A DNA stretch of 13,277 nucleotides. Source: Paraglomus occultum. Lineage: Eukaryota > Glomeromycota > Glomeromycetes > Paraglomerales > Paraglomeraceae. The DNA is taken from contig CAJVPJ010001017.1 in assembly GCA_910592205.1 (NCBI GenBank), positions 1 through 13,277 of the forward strand, read 5' to 3'. Numbering within the stretch: position 1 is the first letter of the stretch; each line of letters begins with the position of its first letter. The notes under the pieces were generated by a model, which did not search any database, was not told the origin of the DNA, and saw nothing but the letters and a program-made list of their open reading frames with translations. A program made the position numbers and the translations under genes. Shown here one piece after another: positions 1 to 6,810 of this stretch.

Positions 1-7
1 ATTTGTA

Positions 8-130
8 CCCACGATTATAGACGAAGACCATATAAAGAAATTTCTGTGCGCACGATTATAGACAAAGACCGAATAAAAAAATTTCTGTACGCAAAGACCA
101 AATAAAGAAATTCTGTGCCCACGAATATAA
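8..130. repeat. imperfect short tandem repeat
   Basis: A unit beginning ACGATTATAGACRAAGACC occurs at 11 and again at 52, a period of 41 bases. A shortened third copy from about 91 keeps AAAGACCAAATAAAGAAATTCTGTG, and a fourth partial start (ACGAATATA) lies at 121. Copies differ by scattered substitutions and short indels. The array sits just upstream of the transposase tail at 146-286 and may belong to the same element, but the window edge cuts off the context. Confidence 0.7.
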
Positions 131-145
131 AATAATCAGTATTAA

Positions 146-286
146 CGAGTCTTCAAAAAATTTCTACAACAAGATAATGCTGAGGAATTGTTCAAACACG
201 TCAAAGCTCTTGACAAATACATTAATGTAAAAAAGATAACCGCAATGAAACAGACAACGATGGATCAAATTTTTAATAATAAATAA
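146..286 (+). pseudogene. C-terminal end of a pogo/Tigger-like transposase (partial)
   Basis: This reading frame is open from just after a TAA at 143-145 to the TAA at 284-286, about 46 codons. It encodes a Lys-rich, helix-forming tail that ends in MKQTTMDQIFNNK. In the pogo/Tigger (CENP-B-like DDE) family the protein commonly ends with a short helical region followed by a K-K-Q-T-T-L-D-x-F-F type motif, which this tail resembles. The stop lies 127 bases before the element's terminal repeat at 413, as expected for the 3' end of such a transposon. The DDE core is not visible: the DNA upstream is a short tandem repeat and the window starts at 1. I cannot tell whether the full copy outside the window is intact. 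The family call rests on motif memory and element context, not a database search. Confidence 0.55.
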
Positions 287-299
287 CCAATGATATTTT

Positions 300-413
300 A
301 TTATTTCCTAATTTCACGTGCATTCAATCAAATTCTTATCCTCTCTAAATGCATAATAATAAATGCACGCTTTCCTCCATTCCCGAGGGCGTGCATTTAT
401 GGAGGGTTCACTG
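300..413 (+). mobile_element. right terminal repeat of a pogo/Tigger-like transposon
   Basis: The + strand ends GGAGGGTTCACTG at 413, followed by TATA. Read inward on the other strand this begins CAGTGAACCCTCC with an adjoining TA, the usual end and target duplication of Tc1/mariner-pogo elements. Just inside is a perfect 10-bp inverted repeat, AAATGCACGC (361-370) and GCGTGCATTT (389-398), plus CCTCCAT (374-380) facing ATGGAGG (399-405). The left end of the element is outside the window. Confidence 0.6.
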
Positions 414-1378
414 TATATATTTTTTAATGCTGACTTTAAGACCCATTTCAGATGATTATATTCATAAATAAGGTAAGAACTAAATAATTGTACTTCGATA
501 AGCCACGCGTATAATTTTAATTAAACTTATTTTTATGATGTGAATATCGATAACAGTAATATGATATAAACATGACCTACGCATTTACAGTGAGCGACAC
601 TATTAATAGACTATCAGTCTAAATACCAAGAAAATGTGTAAATAAGTTGTAGAAATGTGTAAAATAATTGTGAGGAGGTGCAACGTTGTATATCTAAACA
701 ATAAAATCGTGATAACTAGGAAACGGGAACCGTTGTGAGTCCGGAGCAATCAATAACGTCATCATCATCAATCACAATCATTGGTCGAGATCATGTGCCG
801 CACAGAATATTTATGTGATCGAATTTTTCACAGTGCGTAGACAGTAATAGTCCTTCGCTTTGCTCCGGACAATTACGTAATATCAAATCGCTGGGAAGTA
901 GAAGTAAGATAATACAATAATAATCATAATAACTATTTGTTCGGCTATTTGCAATATTAATAATTTAATCTTTGATCTTATTTATATCACAACCGGAGTT
1001 AGGTAACTCGAAAGTCGCTCAATTGGTTTTATTATACACCTCACCTATATACGAAACTCGTGGATAATAAGTAATGTATAATAATGTTAGTTGTACCAAT
1101 ACAATACCAATGCCAATACCAAAAACGTGTTTTCTTTTAGAAACGCGCACATTAAGGTGGTTTTATAAGGCCAATAAACTCTTCAATTGACTAGAGCGGT
1201 AAACATACATATGATATTGACGTAAGTAGGTTTATATAATTGTTCGTATAAGCCATTCATTTCTGCGATTATTCCACGTCGTCATTTATTTCACTCGTTA
1301 TGATACTCTCAATTGACGGCAAGACTACATTTGACACGCGCAATACAAAAGTGTTGCCCACCCAAATTTTATTAATTA
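414..1378. other. gene-free AT-rich stretch
   Basis: No open frame with coding character is seen on either strand. The one notable structure is an 11-bp perfect inverted repeat, GTCCGGAGCAA (739-749) and TTGCTCCGGAC (860-870), with a 110-base spacer, standing out as GC-rich in AT-rich surroundings. Around 1095-1125 there is a short run of CCAATA-like repeats. Nothing here supports a promoter or RNA gene with confidence. Confidence 0.6.
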
Positions 1379-2069
1379 CAGTCGTACCCCTTTATAAGCA
1401 CTTCCTATATAGTCACCACCCTCATGTAGTCACATTTTTGTTGGAACCACCCAATTTTATAATAAATTTACCCCTATTTAGGCACATTTCGACTATAGTC
1501 ACTATCACACTCTTCCATGACACGGGCTAATATTAGATATATATAAATGTCCTCCTTTTTCGTCACATCACGTGAACAAAGTATTTACAGACATGTAATT
1601 ATTGTCCATCACTATGTGTTAAGATTTTTGGCGTTGCTTCTTTACTCAAAAAAAATGTCGCAGAAAACAATAAGAACATCCATCAGTGATGCGCTTAAAA
1701 ATGAGATTTGTATTTTTCATATAGCTTCGTCGTACGATATCTGTTCTCGAATGTTTGAAGACAAGAGTAAAAAACAAACAACGCTGGGATTCCTTGATAT
1801 ACTGTATGTTATGTTCAGCCGTTGGCGAAACGGTTTTGTCATTTTATTTGTTATATGGATTTTTCTCTGTGTGATTCGCAGGGATAGTTTGATAGACGTT
1901 TAATAATCTCTTTAGTATATTTAGGCAATATGATAAGCTCTATGCGGGTGAATAAAGCAATATTATACATAAGATCATGATACAGTTATTTACTTAATGA
2001 CTTCGTCTATATAGTCTTGTATGCACGTGACTATGGAAGGATCCTCTTATGTAGTCACACTCCCTTATA
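1379..2069. mobile_element. short pogo/Tigger-like element A (degraded, right end uncertain)
   Basis: The left end reads TA then CAGTCGTACCCC, a plausible pogo-type terminus starting at 1379. CTTCCTATATAGTCAC (1401-1416) faces GTGACTATGGAAGG (2027-2040) as an imperfect inverted repeat. The motifs CTATATAGTC (1405-1414 and 2007-2016) and ATGTAGTCACA (1424-1434 and 2049-2059) recur near both ends in direct orientation. The right terminus runs into the left end of the next element at 2070, so the boundary is blurred and the neighbour may have inserted into this end. It encloses the 118-codon frame at 1547-1903. Confidence 0.45.
1547..1903 (+). pseudogene. internally deleted Tigger/CENP-B-like transposase frame
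   Basis: This is a continuous 118-codon frame starting at ATG 1547, with a second in-frame ATG at 1655 (residue 37) that better matches a transposase start. From residue 37 it reads MSQKTIRTSISDALKNEIC, resembling the first helix of CENP-B-type helix-turn-helix domains (R-T-x-L-T-D-A-x-K-x-E-I-C). About 20 residues later comes KSKKQTTLGFLDI, resembling the extreme C-terminal tail of the same family. The DDE catalytic core of several hundred residues, which should lie between, is absent. The last 35 residues include a hydrophobic stretch (VILFVIWIFLCVI) that is probably read-through of noncoding transposon sequence. The frame lies within element A. It may be a non-autonomous derivative, or the resemblance may be chance; only the combination of both motifs and the repeat context supports it. 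Confidence 0.45.
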
Positions 2070-3202
2070 CAGTTGACACTGTCTATACCGAACCTATTTA
2101 TACCGAACCCTGGATATAACGAACCAAAATTGCCAGAACCAATTTTTTTATAATTAATAACTCTGGGTATAACTAGTAAATCTGTTTATAATGGATCCGA
2201 ACTCGGCTTTCGAATTCATATTAATATACATAATTTGCTCTTCATATAACGAACATTCATGTGAACGCAACTATTGTGTGAGACAAATAACCGCTTTAGG
2301 GTATCAAAAGACAATCTTTTGTTTCTAAACCCTCATACTAATCTTACCAAATTAGCATTTGCTCTATCATCGTATAATAATAATATTAGATATTGTCAAC
2401 GATAGCTGACTAAAGCTGTTTTGTAGTTAAAAGATGTTTCAGTCAATATAAAAATAGTAAAACTTGAATTTGAAACAATACATTGTGGGGCGCAATTTAA
2501 CATATTAGTAATTTAGTATAAAACGCTACAGAATTTCTTCGTTAATCTGAAATCTTCGTTATTCCGAATTGTTCACGTGATTTAATCGGTTTGAATATCC
2601 AATAAAATTCGTTTATTTTATTTATTATGTACACAAATTTTATGCAAAACTAATGTAATTGTAAAGTTTTCGTTTGTCTTTTTTTCTGCATAAAATATTC
2701 CCAAGAATACTCTTGCATAACTTGGTTAAGCTTTGCAATTCCATATTTAACTCCTCTTGTTGCATGTACAATAAAAGATTATCAATATTATTAATTGCTT
2801 CTGCTGCTTCTGACACAGTTCCTTTTTTGGGGCAAGTGTAAGTATTGTTCGCGATCTTTTTGACATGGATGTTTTGTCTTTAATGTGACGTTTTTTGGAA
2901 GGCATAATGATAAAGAGCGAGCGTATAATAGAAGGAAACAATATAGATCTTTATTTATATTGTAGATGTTGATGGATAATTCTGATTAGTTAATTCCTAT
3001 AACGAACTTCGTTATATCGCTAAAGTGAATGGATTTTATTATGCATGATCTATTGAATTCTTCGTTCATCGTTATATAGCATTTTATATATAAATCTTCG
3101 TTAATCTGAAATTATTTTGTTAAGAGCGAACCGGTTCCAGAAAAATACTTCGTTATAAGCCATCTTCGTTAAAGTGAGAGTTTGTTAAAGTGAATGTCAC
3201 TG
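2070..3202. mobile_element. non-autonomous pogo/Tigger-like element B, 1.13 kb
   Basis: The left end, TA then CAGTTGACACTG at 2070, and the right end, reading inward CAGTGACATTCAC from 3202, form imperfect terminal inverted repeats about 70 bp long. Equivalent landmarks lie at matching distances. TATAACGAACC near 2115 faces CTTCGTTATAAGCC at 3148-3161, and CCAGAACC ending at 2140 faces GGTTCCAG at 3133-3140, both ending about 70 bases from their termini. Repeated TATAACGAA-type motifs are typical of pogo/Tigger/Fot ends. The flanking TA is clear on the left, while the right has TG, consistent with a decayed target duplication. Inside, a minus-strand transposase remnant lies at 2640-2905, and a 17-base direct repeat lies at 2537-2553 and 3096-3112. 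Confidence 0.65.
2640..2905 (-). pseudogene. Tigger-like transposase remnant: N-terminus joined to C-terminus
   Basis: On the minus strand an ATG at 2905 opens MPSKKRHIKDKTSMSKRSRT then ILTLAPKKELC, a basic leader plus the start of a CENP-B-type helix-turn-helix (R-T-x-L-T-x-x-x-K-K-E-L-C). At about 2810 the coding signal jumps to another frame. That frame reads SEAAEAINNIDNLLLYMQQE and ends RKKDKRKLYNYISFA with a stop at 2640-2642. This second part resembles the C-terminal helical region and tail of pogo/Tigger transposases. The whole DDE core and most of the HTH are missing between the two, so the copy cannot encode an active enzyme. The original frame runs on out of phase to a stop at 2747. 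The remnant sits inside element B and points the way expected of its own transposase gene. Family assignment is by motif recognition only. Confidence 0.55.
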
Positions 3203-3249
3203 TGTATGTCATTATTCATTAACGATTACTCTTCGCAGTGTAATTATAG

Positions 3250-3300
3250 TATGGGGCAGACTGTAACAAAACCAGGCAATGTGAACATCTGATCATGCGA
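3250..3300 (+). repeat. dispersed repeat, copy 1
   Basis: These 51 bases align without gaps to 13142-13192: 40 of 51 positions match, and nine of the 11 differences are transitions. The shared core is TGYAACAAAACCAG followed by GTGAACAT. It lies 48 bases beyond the right end of element B. The start, TATGGGRCA, might be a transposon terminus with a TA target, but no facing copy of this end was found. Confidence 0.7.
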
Positions 3301-4590
3301 GCTGAAAGCTGATGCGCCAACTAACTTAACTGGTAACGTTTGCTTGATTTATAGCTATGACTCATTGCACCAATCCAGACTATTTTTTAATGAAATTCCA
3401 GCCTATTGCAACATGACTAAAACTCTTAGCTTTCAATATATTGTTATAAGTAAATGCAGCTAGAATCCATGTATAAAGGCAAGGTGAATTCACAGTCAGA
3501 TTCAGCAGAACAAAAATAATTGTATCAAAGTTTTTCAATCTATACAGGAAAAGAATGCACATGGTTTCTTCTAATCGTGAGCAAAACATTTTAATAATCG
3601 TTCATAATCATTCATAATCGCTCTGTAATCGCTGGTACGGCTAAGCTAAGCAGAGTTGTTCTCTTCTCGGAATACGCTTAGTAATCGCTCTCAAGCCCAA
3701 GCTTTCAAAGTGTAAATGCTTGTTTTCGCTCGTTTTCGCAATTCTCGCGCAAAGAAAATTTTGGCCAAATTCATGCGACACAAGAATTTTGAAAGACAGC
3801 AATAATAGTGAGCGAGCCCAAAGAATAGGGACAGTTTTTGCCTTTTAGGAGCCGACTGCTTGCAAGCAACCAAGCTGCTGATTACATCTGAGCATGTGAC
3901 CTACACGTTTAAATACGCGATTCGTGAACAGTGTGTCCAGCTGTTTTCTTCGGTGCTAATGAATCCTCAGAGAAAGGACAATGCAAATGAGGACCAGCCT
4001 GTAACTGGTGCTACGTTCACGTCCCAAATCATTGCACCGCTTTCCAGAGCTATGTCTTGGGTCGAGATTACCAGTTCTTCATGAAACAGTAACGTAGTAA
4101 ATAGAACTGCCCTATCGTTGTTCAGCAAGATAAATTGCTTCAACGAATGGGCTGCACATTCCTTTCGGCGATGTCCAACGTTTATTGGTGAAGATGCGTC
4201 GATTTGTTTGCGCGTGATATACTCACAAATATGTCTTGGATTTTATTACAACAAGCAAAAATCAATGCATGTCAGTTTATAGTCTATGGTACTATGAACC
4301 AATCAGAAATAATATCCGTTGATCTATCCAAATGCCTTGATTTAACACATACTCACTATGCATGAAAGCAATAAAATTTACAGGGGTAATTTTGCGAATT
4401 ATAATTGAATCGATCATACATTATGCACATTATGTGTTTTCATTCGTCCAAGTTAAGACATTTTACTATAACTACATTATACATACATCATGCAGGCGCT
4501 AGCTAGATTTGTATGTCCTCCCGCGTGACAAAATAGACGCGAAATACATTGCTCGCATGCAACCGTTTTATTCTGTGGGGTTTACATTAA
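3301..4590. other. gene-free region
   Basis: I see no gene I can defend here. A 74-codon frame at 3860-4084 begins with TTG rather than ATG and has no recognisable motif. A short direct-repeat patch built on AATCGYTCWT lies at about 3596-3640 (AATCGTTCAT, AATCATTCAT, AATCGCTCTG, AATCGCTGGT), with a further AATCGCTCTC at 3682. The segment 3680-4090 is somewhat richer in GC than its flanks and may be old coding or transposon debris. Confidence 0.5.
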
Positions 4591-4803
4591 AACATAATAA
4601 TTTGTCACTATCATGGAAGCTGCTTATTAAGCGACTTGAGATTATTCGTGCTTGCGCGTGACAAATTAGAAAATTATCCTGCTGGCACTAAACGCCCAAG
4701 TTTAAATAGCATAGCACAAGATTTTGGCTTGCAGAATCTACTCTTCGACGTGCTTTTAGAAGATGCTAAAATAGATCTAGAGTTCCTAAAATCTCGATTT
4801 TAA
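4591..4803 (+). pseudogene. frameshifted helix-turn-helix transposase relic
   Basis: A 70-codon open frame without an ATG ends with a stop at 4801-4803. It contains RDKLENYPAGTKRPSLNSIA followed by QDFGLQ. This resembles the pipsqueak/CENP-B-type HTH of transposases (A-x-x-x-Y-x-x-G-x-x-P-S-L-x-x-I-A-x-x-F-G-V). The family normally continues S-T-L-x-x-R. Here the in-frame sequence loses that, but one frame over, from about 4737, it reads STLRRAFRRC before a stop. The simplest reading is a one-base indel near 4734-4737 in an old HTH. No other domain of the transposase is seen nearby, and no terminal repeats were identified, so this is a fragment. It could be a chance open frame, but the motif appearing exactly across the shift argues against that. 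Confidence 0.45.
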
Positions 4804-5184
4804 AGCCCATTTACAGAACGGCGATTTTTGCACCAATTCTATTTCGCGGTTCCTTTTCTATTTGCATGCATCTATTATGAATATGTGCTATTGACACTGA
4901 ACATCAAAAGTTATAACGGCTCAATAGGAAAATTTTTTTTTCACTTAGTAAGAAGTTTAATTCGCTTACATGTGTAACATAGATACAATCATTAAAGTCG
5001 CAACTCTATCGTACCGAATATATCATCTGTTCGATACTTTGTCGTCACACATAACATGCCTCATATTAATATTTATTTGCTTGCCTTGCTCCATGCTTCA
5101 CAACACGATAAACCTTGGGTGTAGAAAACACGGGGAGAAGTTGTAGAGTAGCAACACTCGTCGAATAATAAGTTCACCCATAAA
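4804..5184 (+). other. upstream region of the Kre9/Knh1-like gene
   Basis: This AT-rich spacer presumably holds the promoter and 5' UTR of the gene starting at 5185. The bases before the start are CATAAAATG, so A is at -3, a favourable eukaryotic context. No TATA box or repeat stands out enough to mark. Confidence 0.35.
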
Positions 5185-5786
5185 ATGCGGCTCGGCTCTA
5201 TTGCATTCCTTCTTGTTATATTAGCCGTTTCTGCTGTAGCCGACATTTCGTTCATCACACCTAATTCTCGATACTATGCTGTAGCTAATGCGACCGCTTC
5301 CATAACGTGGCAATACTCTGGTAACGGTAAGAAAGCGACATTCCCACCTGATAGTGTACTTACTATGATAACATTAGCTTTCTTGCATTGTCTGATTCGC
5401 ATCAACTCTTTCATCTCCGTCCAGTCTCAACAAATATTAGCCTCTGGCTCGGATTGAAGCAACGTAACGGAAATACCTCGTTCGACATTACACAGCCTTC
5501 CGCCTTTTCTGTTCCACTCGCATCTGAGAAATATGACTGGAAGATACCGCCAAATGCTTGGGGTGCCATCAACAATGCTAATTGGGTAGTCAAGGCCTAC
5601 CCAGCAGTCATTTCAAACGGCGATATGCCGCATCATGGTGATAAAGCCTTAGGCGAGAGTGAGACGTTTACTATTAAGCCTGTCGGTACTGAACCGCCGC
5701 AGGACAGTGCGTCGTCATTCTCGTCACCACCATTGTTCATCATCATAAGTAGCATTGTCGTCGTTGTCTTATTCTTTGGGTTTTAA
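5185..5786 (+). CDS. Kre9/Knh1-like GPI-anchored cell-surface protein (two exons)
   Basis: Exons are 5185-5326 and 5425-5786, separated by a 98-nt intron (GTAAGA...CCGTCCAG), giving 167 residues. The join is needed because the two open frames are out of phase, and it restores the domain: ITWQYSGNVSTNISLWLGL. A second donor, GTAACG at 5321, would drop only two residues. Residues 1-20 (MRLGSIAFLLVILAVSAVAD) are a signal peptide. Next comes a Kre9/Knh1-like N-terminal domain: an ISFITPN start, the W-x-Y-S-G core, LWLGL, a YDWKIPP strand, and ESETFTIKP closing it at about residue 137. The end is a Ser-rich spacer (SASSFSSPP) and a hydrophobic tail (LFIIISSIVVVVLFFGF), a classic GPI-attachment signal. 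Known relatives are secreted wall or membrane proteins; yeast Kre9/Knh1 affect beta-1,6-glucan. Substrate or partner here is unknown. The Ser/Thr-rich region between domain and anchor is short. Confidence 0.85.
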
Positions 5787-6810
5787 GAACGCATAATAAT
5801 ACTACTAATGTAATCATGAAAAGTTAAAGCAGGTAATTGAAAAAGTATATTCTCCTCATAAAATGCACACCTAATAGCGACACAACTCAAATAATGAACT
5901 AATTAAAGGAAGTTATCCTTCTGTTGATCTGAATGGAGCTTGTGTAATGGCTCGGTGCATTCCAAACGGTTAATCATAAAATCCTCAACGACATCTTCTC
6001 GAGAAAAGGGAGGAAAGTGATAAATGCAAGATTCTTGAGCGTGTGTTAGCAGAACGCGATCTTCTGCAGTGCGTAGGGAAACTCGATTCCTTAATGAATT
6101 CAGAGAGTATCAACCCTACTGGTGGTACCTAGACAGTGCACGATCCGCGTGGTTTAGTCACCATTATTGTAATTGCTGACACACTTGATCTGTAGTATTA
6201 GGGATCTGTGAAACTCGGACAGACCGACCGCCCACAAGCGAGATAACATTGATGGTGGATTGCAGATAGCCAATAACGAATGGCCTGACAAAAACAACAC
6301 TCGTCTTGGTCAGAGTCATTATCTGGGATACAGTCTCATCATGTCTCAACAGTCCAAATGTTTGTTTTATTCAAGATGCCTTCATAATGATTTGTTGTAA
6401 GCAAGTTACACGAACATAATAATAAGTCAAACCACGTGTTCGATATTAACTATATTAATATTAATCTTGCAAAAGAAAAACGTCGCTCGATAGTTTCTTT
6501 ACACAACCCGAATATTATAGTTAGAAATTTTTAGTCCCTGCGTATTTACAATTAACAAGAGTATACTTTATGACTCATACTTATCACGAACAATGATAAC
6601 GTTAGTTTCTGCATCATGTAGTAACCATCTCGCACGTTCTCGAGTACCTATCTATCAACATCGAACATGCATCAACAGACATGCAAGCAAGCATCGATTT
6701 AAGTTCTTTGCAGTTCACAAATTTCGAAATGCATAATGTCACGTGGTTTAAGAGTCACTGTATTATGACGGACATTTTCTACTCTCCTTTAAACTTTATT
6801 CGATCAAGCC
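5787..6810. other. intergenic region with an unresolved coding-like patch
   Basis: From about 5925 to 6390 the DNA is richer in GC and unusually free of stops on both strands. On the + strand one frame reads EKREESDKCKILERVLAERD (from about 6001) and another reads DNIDGGLQIANNEWPDKNNT (from about 6240). On the minus strand a 68-codon frame ends about 5908 and includes FSREDVVEDFMINRLECTEP. A GCTGAC branch-like site (6175-6180) before TCTGTAG suggests a + strand intron, but I could not join exons in a consistent phase. This may be a decayed gene or an unrecognised one. The remaining bases up to 6810 (ATATTAATATTAAT near 6455, otherwise plain) presumably hold the promoter of the nonaspanin gene. 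Confidence 0.4.

Noticed and set aside
1300-1530. 76-codon + frame
   Set aside because: It runs across the left terminal repeat of element A, so it is unlikely to be a gene.
1800-1890. apparent transmembrane segment at the end of the element A frame
   Set aside because: It follows the transposase tail motif and is more simply read-through of AT/T-rich noncoding sequence.
3860-4084. 74-codon + frame
   Set aside because: It starts at TTG and has no motif or splice partner; probably chance or old debris.
6164-6349. 61-codon minus frame (TTG start)
   Set aside because: It shares codon phase with a + frame that is equally open, so the strand is undecided. It is treated under the unresolved patch rather than as a gene.
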